Origin: Pseudomonadota bacterium
GTDB taxonomy: Bacteria > Pseudomonadota > Alphaproteobacteria > Rhizobiales > MH13
Assembly (NCBI GenBank): GCA_039024915.1
Contig: JBCCPK010000003.1
Coordinates: forward strand, 248,001 to 312,000
Direction of reading: 5' to 3'
Length of the DNA: 64,000 nucleotides
In this document: piece after piece, positions 44,762-53,945 of the stretch
Layout: every line of letters begins with the position of its first letter
Numbering within the stretch: the stretch's first letter is position 1
Translations under genes and position numbers: made by a program
Notes under the pieces: generated by a model
Told to the model about the DNA's origin: nothing
The model's input: the letters and a program-made list of their open reading frames with translations, nothing else
Databases searched by the model: none

Positions 44762-45251
44762 TTCTAACAGTGTTAGCCGATGATGCGCCGGACCGGCGCT
44801 ATCCGTCCTCATGGCCGACCAGGCCGGTATCAGCCCCGGCTTCTCGGACGATCTGGACGCCGGTGAACAAGTGGATCGACGCACTGTGCCCACTGGGAAA
44901 AACCTCGCGCCTGTCACTGCGCGCGCCGCGTATGGCGCGCTCACCGTCAAGGCTCACGATTTGGGCAGCACGAGCCATAGCGTGGCCATCACCTGAAACC
45001 GGGATACCCGAGTTTGATCGCGCGGAACCTGTAGACACGTGCTTCACTCACCAATCGCAAAACGCCCGCGGCCCACAGCTTCATCTGGGGTGAAATCAGC
45101 GGCTGCCGATTCGGATCCATAGGGCCAAGTTGAAGCATTAAGACCGTGGCAAGGTTAAACGTTTGCTAACGGTCGGCGGGCATACAAGAAGGGTGCTGCG
45201 ATTTCAGTCGATCGCGGCATGTGTGTGCGGTAGCTCGGGCCCTTTTAGACC
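44762..45251. other. 490-bp intergenic region
   Basis: Between the divergent lipoprotein and DUF2336 genes. It contains the palindrome CTAACAGTGTTAG (44764-44776) at the lipoprotein start and a TTAA-N7-CTAA motif (45155-45169) upstream of the DUF2336 gene. A minus-strand frame of about 80 codons (44799-45047) encodes a PSGHS sequence but lacks a ribosome site and homology, so it is not called as a gene. Otherwise nothing clear is seen. Confidence 0.5.
45155..45169 (+). promoter_or_regulatory. Near-consensus CtrA-type site upstream of the DUF2336 gene
   Basis: TTAA (45155-45158), 7 nt, CTAA (45166-45169) matches the CtrA recognition pattern TTAA-N7-TTAA except for one base. It is 82 bp before the ATG. 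Such sites occur by chance, so support is weak. Confidence 0.3.
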
Positions 45252-46697
45252 ATGACCAATGAGACGCTGATGTATGCGCCACCCGATCGCGGTGATGATG
45301 CACCATCTGCGCTTGCGGGCGAACGCGATGACCTGTCCGGAGAGCAAGGGGGTTCCGCCAAAGGCTCTCCACCCGTCACGGCTACCGCCACCTTGCCTGC
45401 CAATCACCCGACCGTTGAGACAAGCGGCCCCAAAGGCATGCTTTATGCTGTCTCGACGCTGCTGGCTCTGACACCACCGGGGCGCGTCGATGAGCTGGAG
45501 CGGCTGACAGCACTGGCGCATGGTTTTATCGGGATGGCAGATGAAGAGGCGCTCGTAACGCTCGCCAAGGCGGTCGCCACCCGCGACGATCTGCAGGTGG
45601 GACTGGCTGATCGTCTGGCACGAAGCAGTGACCGCGCGGCACAGACCCTAATAAGGGCCTGCGCACTGAGCGACGAGGCAGTAGCTGCACTCATTGAGCG
45701 TAAGAACACCGAATTGCTGGAGCTTCTGGTTCTCCATCATCCTCTTCAGCCAGAGCATATCACCATGATGATCGCGACTGGCGAGCGCACGGTGATTGAG
45801 GCGCTGCTCGATCAACGGCCAGATCATCTGGAAATCGGCGGGCGAGGGTCGACCGACGTCACAGAAGATGGTCAGACAGACTGGTCCGAGGCTGATCTGT
45901 TCGCACCGGTCGAGGAAGATCGGGCGCATTACCCCTCGACCTTGGTGGAAGGCGGCGACCTTTTCCAGGACGTGGCAGACCTTCCGGCACACGACATTGT
46001 GCGCGAGGGTGCACCGGACCTGCTTGGTGCGTATACGCCGCCAATCATAATTGAGGGTCCCGAGCCGGCCGACCAGCCCTACCCCATACCGATCCCGGCT
46101 CCACAAAGCGCACCACACTCATCACCGATGGCGGAAGCACGGTCTTACGCAAAGCTCGATAAAGCGGGCCGCGAGGCCATCCTCACACGGTTGAACAGCG
46201 ACTGCCCGCCAACAACGATGGCGGACGCACGGCGCGCGCTTGATCCAACAAGAAATCAAGCGGATTTGAGCTTCCTGACAATCATTGAGCGTCGGGAGGC
46301 GGAGCCACTCGCGCAGCAGTTTTCGGAAACCCTCGAATTGCCCACCGATCTGGTTCGCAAGCTTCTCGATGAGGCCGATGGCGATGCATTGATGGTGCTG
46401 GCACGCGCTGCAGGACTTTCAACCACCGCTTTCGCCCGCATGGTTATCCTTAGCAAAGTTGGGCTGACGGGCTCACCGCGCGATACCTTCGCGCTGGTTG
46501 ACCGCTTCAAGGCATTGCCGGAAAGCACAGCATTGTACATCGTGACAGCCATGCGCGATGGGCAACTGGTCGAGGCCGCTCAGACGATGCCCTCCGGGCG
46601 ACGAGAGTTGCTGGTCGGCGCGCGTGGCGAATCACACCTTGAGACCAACGCGTCTCGTTTGGACGATACAGCTGAGCCCTTCAGCCGCACGGGCTAG
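45252..46697 (+). CDS. DUF2336 domain protein
   Basis: A 481-residue soluble protein. HEAT-like helical repeats run from about 60 to 180 ('DELERLTALAHGFIGMADEEALVTLAKAVATRDDLQVGLADRLARSSD...'), then an acidic Pro-rich linker at about 195-300, then a C-terminal helical domain ('LVRKLLDEADGDALMVLARAAGLSTTAFARMVILSKVG'), the layout of alphaproteobacterial DUF2336 proteins. Function is not established from sequence. Its stop codon shares the palindrome CTAG (46694-46697) with the convergent DUF1491 gene. Confidence 0.75.
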   Translation: MTNETLMYAPPDRGDDAPSALAGERDDLSGEQGGSAKGSPPVTATATLPANHPTVETSGPKGMLYAVSTLLALTPPGRVDELERLTALAHGFIGMADEEALVTLAKAVATRDDLQVGLADRLARSSDRAAQTLIRACALSDEAVAALIERKNTELLELLVLHHPLQPEHITMMIATGERTVIEALLDQRPDHLEIGGRGSTDVTEDGQTDWSEADLFAPVEEDRAHYPSTLVEGGDLFQDVADLPAHDIVREGAPDLLGAYTPPIIIEGPEPADQPYPIPIPAPQSAPHSSPMAEARSYAKLDKAGREAILTRLNSDCPPTTMADARRALDPTRNQADLSFLTIIERREAEPLAQQFSETLELPTDLVRKLLDEADGDALMVLARAAGLSTTAFARMVILSKVGLTGSPRDTFALVDRFKALPESTALYIVTAMRDGQLVEAAQTMPSGRRELLVGARGESHLETNASRLDDTAEPFSRTG

Positions 46698-47062
46698 TCG
46701 GGCTGAACGACCGGCAAAAAACTGCGCATCGCCCGATCGGTGATCTCGACGACCCACAAATCCGGATCCATTCGCGCTTCGCGATCGAGAGCGGTTTTTG
46801 CGGAGGTCTCATCTGCAGGCTCAAGGGGCGTCTGTACAAACAATCGATTGCCCGTCAGCGCCGCGTCTGCGGGCATATGGTCCATATCCACCAGGTAGGC
46901 GGGCGCCGGACCGTAAAGCGCCGCTTCCCCCGCTCGACCCAATACCATAACGAATATCGCGCCCGCCGTGGCATCGCCCTGGCGCACGATAGCCGCATAG
47001 GCCCCCGCAGCTTCAACCCGGCGGATCAGGGCGGAAACGACAAACTCACTGGTCAGACGCAT
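46694..47062 (-). CDS. DUF1491 family protein
   Basis: A 122-residue protein of the alphaproteobacterial DUF1491 family: 'RLTSEFVVSALIRRVEAAGAYAAIVRQGDATAGAIFVMV', 'EAALYGPAPAYLVD' and the terminal 'MDPDLWVVEITDR'. Cytosolic, function unknown. It overlaps pssA by 17 bp and is probably co-transcribed with the phospholipid genes. Confidence 0.9.
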   Translation of the reverse strand: MRLTSEFVVSALIRRVEAAGAYAAIVRQGDATAGAIFVMVLGRAGEAALYGPAPAYLVDMDHMPADAALTGNRLFVQTPLEPADETSAKTALDREARMDPDLWVVEITDRAMRSFLPVVQPD

Positions 47063-47921
47063 GGGAAGACGCCGCGTCGCTTGATGATTGATCCAATGGG
47101 TTGATCGCGGTCGGGTCGTACCCGGCGGCCATCCGACGGAAAAGCATCACGCCCACGGGAAGCAACGCGAGATAGAGCAGCGACAACGCGATCAAGACGT
47201 GCCACGTGAACGCGACGAGCAGCGCAATCAGCGCGGCACCCGCCACCATAATCGGCAGGACGCTGTCGGAAGGCAGACGTGCGCCAAATCTCTTGCCGGA
47301 AAGCGTCGGCAGACTGGACACCATCAACAGTCCGATCACCACGATGTAGCCGGCGACAAACAATGGAAGCTCGGTTAGCCAGCGGCCGCCAAGCAAGGCA
47401 AAATACATGGGCAGAAGGGCCAACAAAGCGCCAGCCGGGGCGGGAACGCCCGTGAAAAAATGGATCCGGTAGGGCTCTACCGGTTCGTCAAGCGCCGCGT
47501 TGAAGCGCGCAAGTCGAAGACCGGCGCAGATCGCGTAAAGCAACGCTGCAATCCACCCCAGATTGTCAAGCGTGGACAAGGATGACTGATAGAGGATCAG
47601 GGCCGGCGCTACACCAAAGTTCACGAAATCGGTCAGCGAATCAAGTTCAGCGCCGAACCGGCTGGTCCCCTTCAACAGCCGCGCAAGCCGCCCGTCGAGC
47701 GCGTCCAGAAACGCCGCCAACAGGATCGCCATCATCGCAAGCTCTAACCGGCCTTCAAGCGCAAGTCGGATAGCGGTGAGCCCCGAGCACAGGGCAAGCA
47801 ACGTCACCATGTTCGGCAGGACAATGCGCAGCGGAACCCGATTGAAACGCGCGCCACTGCGCCGCGCACGGCGACGCGGGCGCTTGGTGCCGGGATCGAA
47901 CTTCTGGAACATACCGTCCAT
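47046..47921 (-). CDS. pssA: CDP-diacylglycerol--serine O-phosphatidyltransferase
   Basis: A 291-residue membrane enzyme making phosphatidylserine from CDP-diacylglycerol and serine. The CDP-alcohol phosphotransferase motif is complete: Asp73, Asp76-Gly77, Ala80-Arg81, Gly90, Asp94 and Asp98, in the helix 'LDALDGRLARLLKGTSRFG'. About eight hydrophobic helices are present. It starts 2 bp after psd, so both steps of phosphatidylethanolamine synthesis are on one message. Confidence 0.96.
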   Translation of the reverse strand: MDGMFQKFDPGTKRPRRRARRSGARFNRVPLRIVLPNMVTLLALCSGLTAIRLALEGRLELAMMAILLAAFLDALDGRLARLLKGTSRFGAELDSLTDFVNFGVAPALILYQSSLSTLDNLGWIAALLYAICAGLRLARFNAALDEPVEPYRIHFFTGVPAPAGALLALLPMYFALLGGRWLTELPLFVAGYIVVIGLLMVSSLPTLSGKRFGARLPSDSVLPIMVAGAALIALLVAFTWHVLIALSLLYLALLPVGVMLFRRMAAGYDPTAINPLDQSSSDAASSHASDQ

Positions 47922-47923
47922 TG

Positions 47924-48625
47924 TCAGCTGACCGAATGGGTGGTCGGTGCCGCTCGCTCGGCGCCAAAATGCGCAATGATGGTCTCACCGGCAATAGCCC
48001 GCTGATCGAGGGCAACGTCAACATGGGCAGCCTCGGGCAAATAGAGGTCAACGCGGCTGCCGAAGCGGATCATGCCGATGCGCTCGCCCGCACGGATGGT
48101 ATCGCCCTGCCCCGCCCACACGACAATACGGCGCGCGACGAGCCCTGCGATCTGGACGGCTCCAACAGGGCCGTGCGGCGTATCGAAAACGAAGCCGTTG
48201 CGTTCATTGTCTTCGCTTGCCTTGTCGAGATCGGCATTCACAAACGTCCCGGGCTTGTAAGCGATCCTGACGATATCACCAGCAACCGGAGCACGGTTCA
48301 CGTGGACGTCGAAAACATTCATGAAGATGCTGACCGAAAGCATCGGCTGGTCGCCAAGCATCAATTCAGGCGGCGGGCGGTGGTGCCCGATTCGGCTGAT
48401 CCGGCCGTCTGCGGGCGCGATGACCAGACCGGTATCCTGTGGGGTGACGCGTTTGGGGTCGCGGAAGAATAAGGCGCACCAGACCGTCAACCCGACCCCG
48501 ATCCAGAACAGATGCGCCGACAGCAAGCCAAGCGCCAGCGTGGCGGCGGCGAAAAGTCCGATGAAGGGATAGCCCGCGCGATTGATCGGCGGGATTGCAG
48601 ACTTCACCGAAGCCAAAATGCTCAC
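47924..48625 (-). CDS. psd: Phosphatidylserine decarboxylase proenzyme
   Basis: A 233-residue PSD of the short (type II-like) class. Residues 'PPINRAGYPFIGLFAAATL' start the membrane-associated N-terminus, 'IFMNVFDVHVNRAPVAG' is the central conserved segment, and the self-cleavage site is 'MIRFGSRVDLYLP', where Gly-Ser cleavage gives the pyruvoyl group. It converts phosphatidylserine to phosphatidylethanolamine. The GTG at 48625 is chosen: it has GGGGAG 8 nt upstream and overlaps the ABC gene stop as GTGA. A longer frame to 48742 runs inside the ABC gene. Confidence 0.95.
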   Translation of the reverse strand: MSILASVKSAIPPINRAGYPFIGLFAAATLALGLLSAHLFWIGVGLTVWCALFFRDPKRVTPQDTGLVIAPADGRISRIGHHRPPPELMLGDQPMLSVSIFMNVFDVHVNRAPVAGDIVRIAYKPGTFVNADLDKASEDNERNGFVFDTPHGPVGAVQIAGLVARRIVVWAGQGDTIRAGERIGMIRFGSRVDLYLPEAAHVDVALDQRAIAGETIIAHFGAERAAPTTHSVS

Positions 48626-50646
48626 GCTGGCTGCTCCCCAAGATCTGCAAGTGCTTGTGCGCCAGCGTCCCATGTGAGGTCCGACCCTTGCTGCGCGATC
48701 AGTTCGTCCTCGGCTTTTGAACTCTCCAACTGACGCCGCCACATCGCGGCATAGAGCCCGTCATGGTCGAGCAGTTGGGCATGATGACCCCGCTCAACGA
48801 TCTCCCCTGCCCGCACCACAATAATCTCGTCGGAATCGATAATCGTCGACAGACGGTGGGCAATCACCACCGTGGTGCGGTTTTTCGAGACGACGTCGAG
48901 GGCGGCCTTGATCTCTTTCTCGGTTTGCGTATCCAAGGCACTTGTCGCCTCGTCAAGGATAAGAATTGGCGGCGCCTTCAGCAGCGTTCGCGCTATGGCA
49001 ACGCGCTGCTTCTCGCCGCCAGACAGCTTCAGGCCACGTTCGCCGACTTGAGTATCGAAGCCCTCGGGCAGTTGCGCGATGAAATCGCTGATCTGCGCCA
49101 TTCGGGCCGCTTCGCGGACTTCTTCATCGGTCGCGGAGGGCCGCCCATAGCGGATGTTGTAGGCGATGGTATCGTTGAACAGCACGGTATCCTGGGGGAC
49201 CATGCCGATCTGGGCGCGCAAACTATCCTGGGTCACGCTTCGCACATCCTGTCCGTCGATCGTGACCGCGCCGTCCGCAACGTCGTAGAAGCGGTACAAG
49301 AGTCTTGAAACCGTTGATTTGCCTGCGCCTGAAGGTCCCACAAGCGCGACCTGCTTACCAGCGGGCACCTCGAAGCTTATGCCTTTGAGGATCGGCCTGT
49401 TTGGATTGTAGGCGAAATGAACGTTGTCAAACCGGATCGTACCCCCAATGACATCGAGCGGCTGGGCATTTGGTTCATCTCTGATTTCCGGGTTCTGGCG
49501 CAAGAGCCCGAACATGACTTCCAGATCCACAAGACCCTGCTTGATCTCGCGATAGACAAAACCGAGAAAGTTCATCGGCTGCCAAAGCTGCAACAACAAG
49601 GCGTTGATCATGACGAAGTCGCCCAGCGTCTGGGTACCGTTCTGGACCGCCTGAGCTGACATCACCATGCAGGCGATCAGTCCGACGGTGAAGATCAGCG
49701 TCTGACCGAAATTCAGCCACGCCAGCGATGTGAAGGTCTGCGTCGCCGCTTTCTCGTACTTCGCCATGGCACGGTCGAAGCGTTCGGCCTCCATGCGCTC
49801 ATTGTTGAAGTATTTGACAGTCTCATAATTCAGCATCGCGTCGACAGACTTGGTGTTGCTGTCGGTGTCGGCGTCGTTCATCGCCCGACGGATGGCGATA
49901 CGCCAATCGCTGGCCACCTTCGTGAACCACAGAAAGAAAACAACGATTGCGATCGCGATGGCGGAATAGGTCCAGTCGAACTGATACCAAACCACCGCGA
50001 TCATGAGCGCGAACTCAAGGAAAGTCGGAACCGCCGTCAGGATCAGGAAGCGGATAATGACTTCGATACCTTTGGTGCCGCGCTCGAGGACGCGCGACAG
50101 TCCGCCCGTTCGCCGCTGAAGGTGAAAACGGAGGGAAAGCTGATGGATGTGCTGGAAGGTCTCGCGGGCAATGTTGCGAACGGCGTGCTGGCCAACCTTC
50201 GCAAAAAGGGCGTTGCGCAGCTCGTTGAAGCCGACGGTCATCAAGCGCCCCACGCCGTACGCAACGACCAGCATCGCCGGAACCAGCAAGAAGGCTGGAA
50301 CAGCCTGCAAACCGAAATAGGCGCCGTCCGCGCTTTGCGCGCCCGCTGATCCAGCGGCTGCGGTCAGCGCGTCGGTCGCCCATTTGTAGGTGTAGGGCAC
50401 CAGAACCGTGACGAATTTGGCCAGCACCAGAATAGCCAACGCAAGATAGACCCGCCGCTTCAGGTCCGGACGATCGTGAGGCCAGATGTAGGGAAACAGG
50501 GCGCGCAGCGTCTCGACGATCGCGCCATCATCGGTCGATAGAGCCGGCGTAGTCCTTGGCGATGGCGTCTCACGCGCCCCTGAGCCGCCAGCCTTTTGAC
50601 CCGCATCGGGCGGCGTGTTTTCGTCAGAGGTTCCGGCAACTGCCAT
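48622..50646 (-). CDS. Atm1/HMT1-type ABC exporter (fused permease and ATPase)
   Basis: A 674-residue half-transporter. A polar N-terminal tail of about 60 residues is followed by six transmembrane helices (about 75-380). The nucleotide-binding domain has Walker A GPSGAGKST, signature LSGGEKQR, Walker B 'ILILDEATSALD' and the H-loop 'VVIAHRLSTI'. The membrane part 'FHLQRRTGGLSRVLERGTKGIE' and 'LNYETVKYFNNERMEAERFD' are hallmarks of the Atm1/ABCB7/HMT1 group, which export glutathione-linked sulfur or metal species. The start at 50646 is favoured over 50739. Confidence 0.93.
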   Translation of the reverse strand: MAVAGTSDENTPPDAGQKAGGSGARETPSPRTTPALSTDDGAIVETLRALFPYIWPHDRPDLKRRVYLALAILVLAKFVTVLVPYTYKWATDALTAAAGSAGAQSADGAYFGLQAVPAFLLVPAMLVVAYGVGRLMTVGFNELRNALFAKVGQHAVRNIARETFQHIHQLSLRFHLQRRTGGLSRVLERGTKGIEVIIRFLILTAVPTFLEFALMIAVVWYQFDWTYSAIAIAIVVFFLWFTKVASDWRIAIRRAMNDADTDSNTKSVDAMLNYETVKYFNNERMEAERFDRAMAKYEKAATQTFTSLAWLNFGQTLIFTVGLIACMVMSAQAVQNGTQTLGDFVMINALLLQLWQPMNFLGFVYREIKQGLVDLEVMFGLLRQNPEIRDEPNAQPLDVIGGTIRFDNVHFAYNPNRPILKGISFEVPAGKQVALVGPSGAGKSTVSRLLYRFYDVADGAVTIDGQDVRSVTQDSLRAQIGMVPQDTVLFNDTIAYNIRYGRPSATDEEVREAARMAQISDFIAQLPEGFDTQVGERGLKLSGGEKQRVAIARTLLKAPPILILDEATSALDTQTEKEIKAALDVVSKNRTTVVIAHRLSTIIDSDEIIVVRAGEIVERGHHAQLLDHDGLYAAMWRRQLESSKAEDELIAQQGSDLTWDAGAQALADLGEQPA

Positions 50647-50810
50647 AAAGAGTATGTGCCTTCTGGCCTCGTGAGGCCGGTTTGTTTGCGCGTGTGATGT
50701 GCAGCGCCTGCAAATGGCGTGCGCAAACAAAGGTTTCAAGCGCCCTTGCGCGTGTTCACAGGGCCCTGTTCATCGTGAGCCTCAGACGAACCGTCTCTCG
50801 CGAAGCGCCG

Positions 50811-52694
50811 TCAATTGTCAGCTGAGACAGGCGCACGCTGATCGGGATCAAGCGCATCGATACCCGGCACGTCGCCCCATTCCTGGTCGGGTTGCGGCAG
50901 ATCGAAGACCTGCCCGGGGAAGATCAGAGCAGGATCTTCAATCTGGCCCCGGTTGGCGTCATAGATGGTGGTATAGCGAATGCCCTGCCCGAAAACGCGC
51001 CGTGAGATAGCCCATAGGTTATCGCCGCGGCGAATGATGACACGCCCTGTATCAAGCACGGAAATACGACCAGATGGTTGCGGGACAAGCGTGGTGACCG
51101 GGGCAGCACTCGGCTGAGCAACAACGGCCGTCTCCAAGGGCGCATTCTGACCGGCGACTTCGGCGTCCGCCGCCGGGGCCTCATTGGTGGAAGAAGCTTC
51201 GGGGTCAACGCTGGCCAATGTCGGCTCTGGCGTCGATGGCTCATCAGGGTCCTGCGGTACAGAAGAAGCCGCGATTTCGTCGCGCGGTTCACGACCTTGG
51301 GGCATCCGGAAGGGTACCAGCGCACGCGCCACAACATCTGCACTAGCTGGGGCGAGAGCATCGGCGCGAATGGTGACAGTGTCGCCACCGGGCGCAAGCT
51401 CCCCTTCAAAGAGATAGCGCCCTTGGGGACCGACAACTGTTTCGCCAAGCAGTGCATTATCCTGATACAGGCGGATGGTTGTGCCTGGCTCGGCTCCCCC
51501 GGCGATCCAGATCCGCTGGCCCTCAAGCTCTATGGCATCGACCACAACGGTCGGAGGTGCGGCTAAATCGTCCGCAGCCGCATCGGCTGACGCGACCTCC
51601 GCTGCCGGTTCGGCAGCGTCTTGGTCGGCGGTCTCTACCTCGGGCGTCGCGCCCTGTTCGCTGGTTTGCTCGGCGTCGACCGATGCCAACGCGTCGGATG
51701 TGCCATCTTCAACAGCAAGAGGTGCGTCCGTCACAGATGCTTCAGTTTCGACCTGTCCTGCAACGTCCGCAGCGGCGACATCTTCCTCGCTGGTTGGCGC
51801 CTGCCGCTCGATGATCTCGATTGGCTCTCCTGGCCGCAACAACCCCACAAGAAAGCCCTCAAGACCACCAGGTCCCGGCACAACGACGGCCACTTCCTGC
51901 TCTGCCATGGCTGCGATGTCACCGGCGTCATCAAGGACGCTAACCTGCAGCGTTCCATCGCCTGCCGGAAGAGGATCGCTGGGGACGAGCACAAAATCTC
52001 CGGTCACTCCGGCTTCCGTCTCCGCGATCAGCTCACCATTGTAGACCAAACCGACGCGCGCGGACGGGCTGGCGTTACCAGCGATCAAAGCGTCGCCGGT
52101 TGGTTCGATACGAACGATATCGAAGGCTGGCGTCTGCAAGTCATCTGCCAAGTCGGAGGGTGCTTCCTCGACGGCTGCGATTTCTTCGGATACCGGTTCA
52201 CCGATTGCCGGCTCCTCAGCGGGCGCGACCTCAGTTTCAAGCGCGTCGGCTGTCTCCACACCCTCTTCGCGGGCGTCAGTGGCATCAGCAACCGCGGAAG
52301 CCTCCTCGGCGCCGGTCTCGGGGATGGCGGCCAATGCGGTATCGGGTGCGGTTGTTGTCGTAGCAGCTGGAGTTGATGTGGCTGCTGCTGCTTCCGTGGT
52401 TGTCACATCAGCGCCAGCAGTAACGTCTTCGGACAGCTCGCTATCGATTGGCTGCCCAACCTCGCCACTATCGGCCTGTTGCGGCTCGGCCGCGGCAACG
52501 GCTTCGTCGGAAGCAGACCCTTGTGCTGCCTCTGCGCTTGCGTTGTCATCGTCAACCAAAGCGGCAACGGCTTCGCCGACCATTTCAGATTCCACCGCTT
52601 GGGGTGGCTGAGGCTGGTTTGAGAAAAGCGACCAGAAAGCGGCACCGCCGCCAAGGACGATGAGGCCGAGTATCAGGGTGACGCCACGATACAT
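50811..52694 (-). CDS. Membrane-anchored acidic protein with C-terminal LysM domain
   Basis: A 627-residue protein: one N-terminal transmembrane helix (about 5-25), then a very acidic Ala/Glu/Asp/Thr-rich region of about 160 residues. Ig-like beta modules follow ('FDIVRIEPTGDALIAGNASPSARVGLVYNGELIAETEAGVTGDFVLVP', and 'RIWIAGGAEPGTTIRLYQDNALLGETVVGPQGRYLFEGEL'), and then a C-terminal LysM ('IIRRGDNLWAISRRVFGQGIRYTTIYDANRGQI'). It is likely periplasmic and peptidoglycan-binding. The ATG at 52694 is preferred over a GTG three codons upstream. Confidence 0.88.
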   Translation of the reverse strand: MYRGVTLILGLIVLGGGAAFWSLFSNQPQPPQAVESEMVGEAVAALVDDDNASAEAAQGSASDEAVAAAEPQQADSGEVGQPIDSELSEDVTAGADVTTTEAAAATSTPAATTTTAPDTALAAIPETGAEEASAVADATDAREEGVETADALETEVAPAEEPAIGEPVSEEIAAVEEAPSDLADDLQTPAFDIVRIEPTGDALIAGNASPSARVGLVYNGELIAETEAGVTGDFVLVPSDPLPAGDGTLQVSVLDDAGDIAAMAEQEVAVVVPGPGGLEGFLVGLLRPGEPIEIIERQAPTSEEDVAAADVAGQVETEASVTDAPLAVEDGTSDALASVDAEQTSEQGATPEVETADQDAAEPAAEVASADAAADDLAAPPTVVVDAIELEGQRIWIAGGAEPGTTIRLYQDNALLGETVVGPQGRYLFEGELAPGGDTVTIRADALAPASADVVARALVPFRMPQGREPRDEIAASSVPQDPDEPSTPEPTLASVDPEASSTNEAPAADAEVAGQNAPLETAVVAQPSAAPVTTLVPQPSGRISVLDTGRVIIRRGDNLWAISRRVFGQGIRYTTIYDANRGQIEDPALIFPGQVFDLPQPDQEWGDVPGIDALDPDQRAPVSADN

Positions 52695-52824
52695 GCGCTG
52701 CACTTTTTCACTAGGGTTAATGGGAGATATACAGCGGTTTTACCGGTCTTTTCGGGCGCTCGCAAGCGTTTGCCGCGTCTGTTAACCGCTTGACCGGCCC
52801 TGCGGTCGCTGCCACTCGTTGTAT

Positions 52825-53430
52825 ATGACCAAGCTCACCTCTGTCTGCGTCTACTGCGGATCCCGGACCGGCAACAATCCCGCCTACGAAAGTGCTGCGC
52901 GTCAGCTGGGTCTTCATCTGGCGTCTGAAGGCCTGCGCCTGATCTACGGTGGTGGGTCGGTGGGCCTCATGGGCACCGTGGCGCGCGCAGCTATCGAAGC
53001 GGAAGGCAAGGTAACCGGGGTTATTCCGCGGTTTCTGCAGGAACGGGAGGTGATGCTTCGAGATGTTGAAGACCTCGTGATCACCGACGATATGCATCAA
53101 CGCAAACGCCGCATGTTCGATGAGGCCGATGCTTTTGTTGCGTTGCCTGGCGGCATTGGAACGCTTGAAGAAGTCGTGGAAATGATCACCTGGGCGCAGC
53201 TTGGCCGCCATAAAAAACCGGTGCTTCTTGCCGATATTGGCGGCTTCTGGGGTCCGCTGACAGAGTTGCTCGATCATATGATCGACGAGGGTTTCATCAC
53301 GGGAGAGACGATGATTCGCTATCTCGTTACTTCGGATATCGATGTAATCGTGCCCAAGCTTCGCGCCGAAGTCGCAGCTCTGGGCCGCGAAGCTCTCGAA
53401 GGCGATGAAGCAGCCCTGGAAAAGCTTTAG
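52825..53430 (+). CDS. LOG-family (TIGR00730) nucleotide phosphoribohydrolase
   Basis: A 201-residue Rossmann-fold protein of the LOG/YvdD family. 'VCVYCGSRTGNNP' begins the fold, and the active site is 'RKRRMFDEADAFVALPGGIGTLEEVVEMITWAQLG', with the family motif PGGxGTxxE. Such enzymes hydrolyse the N-glycosidic bond of (modified) AMP, giving free base and ribose phosphate. The ATG at 52825 is chosen over an upstream TTG. The stop overlaps the convergent GNAT gene by 4 bp. Confidence 0.93.
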   Translation: MTKLTSVCVYCGSRTGNNPAYESAARQLGLHLASEGLRLIYGGGSVGLMGTVARAAIEAEGKVTGVIPRFLQEREVMLRDVEDLVITDDMHQRKRRMFDEADAFVALPGGIGTLEEVVEMITWAQLGRHKKPVLLADIGGFWGPLTELLDHMIDEGFITGETMIRYLVTSDIDVIVPKLRAEVAALGREALEGDEAALEKL

Positions 53431-53945
53431 CTCCAGTACTCTGGCTTGTCCCAGAACTCCGGGACCATAAGCCTCCCTGCCGCTTTACAAGGCAAGCCAG
53501 CAAGCTCCCGCGACTGCCACGCAGGCGCCCAGTTACCGGGGATGGCTGGCGGGGTGATGCCGCTTTCCTGCGCAAAACCCCATTGTCCATAGTAGGCCGG
53601 ATCGCCAAGCACGAGCAGCTTTGCATAACCTTCAGCCTCGAGGCGTTCGATGCCCGCCGCAATCAGACCCTTGCCGATACCCCGGCGCTGGTGATCTGGG
53701 TCAACCGCCAAAGGTGCTAGCATCGAAAGACGGTCCCTATTGCCTGCCACGGCGCATGCGGTGAAGCCTATATGGCCAACAATTGCGCCGTCCGCGTCGG
53801 CCACCAGAGAGAACGCCTCGGGCGCGGCCAGAAGCTCGCGCACAAGCGGCAGCAAATCCTCTTCGGGGAAGGCGCGCGGGTAGAGCTCCATGATCGCGTC
53901 GCGATCGATGGGACCGTAATCGCGAATGCGCATATCCCGGATCAT
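53427..53945 (-). CDS. GNAT-family N-acetyltransferase (YhbS-like)
   Basis: A 172-residue GNAT fold: 'GPIDRDAIMELYPRAFPEEDLLPLVREL' at the N-terminus and the acetyl-CoA pyrophosphate loop 'VDPDHQRRGIGKGLI'. 'LVLGDPAYYGQWGFAQESGI' is typical of the YhbS subfamily. Substrate unknown. The ATG overlaps the cimA stop (ATGA), so it is in an operon with cimA, GFA and cysS. Confidence 0.92.
   Translation of the reverse strand: MIRDMRIRDYGPIDRDAIMELYPRAFPEEDLLPLVRELLAAPEAFSLVADADGAIVGHIGFTACAVAGNRDRLSMLAPLAVDPDHQRRGIGKGLIAAGIERLEAEGYAKLLVLGDPAYYGQWGFAQESGITPPAIPGNWAPAWQSRELAGLPCKAAGRLMVPEFWDKPEYWS

Noticed and set aside
44799-45047. Minus-strand frame of about 82 codons with a PSGHS sequence, suggestive of a PAP2 phosphatase fragment
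   Set aside because: The other PAP2 motifs are absent, there is no ribosome site, and codon use is not convincing. Treated as chance in an intergenic region.
47448-47485. Hairpin CCGGTAG-AGCC-CTACCGG followed by six T's inside pssA, resembling a terminator
   Set aside because: Five bases separate the stem from the T-run and the stem is only 7 bp. Encoded residues are ordinary for pssA. Probably not functional.
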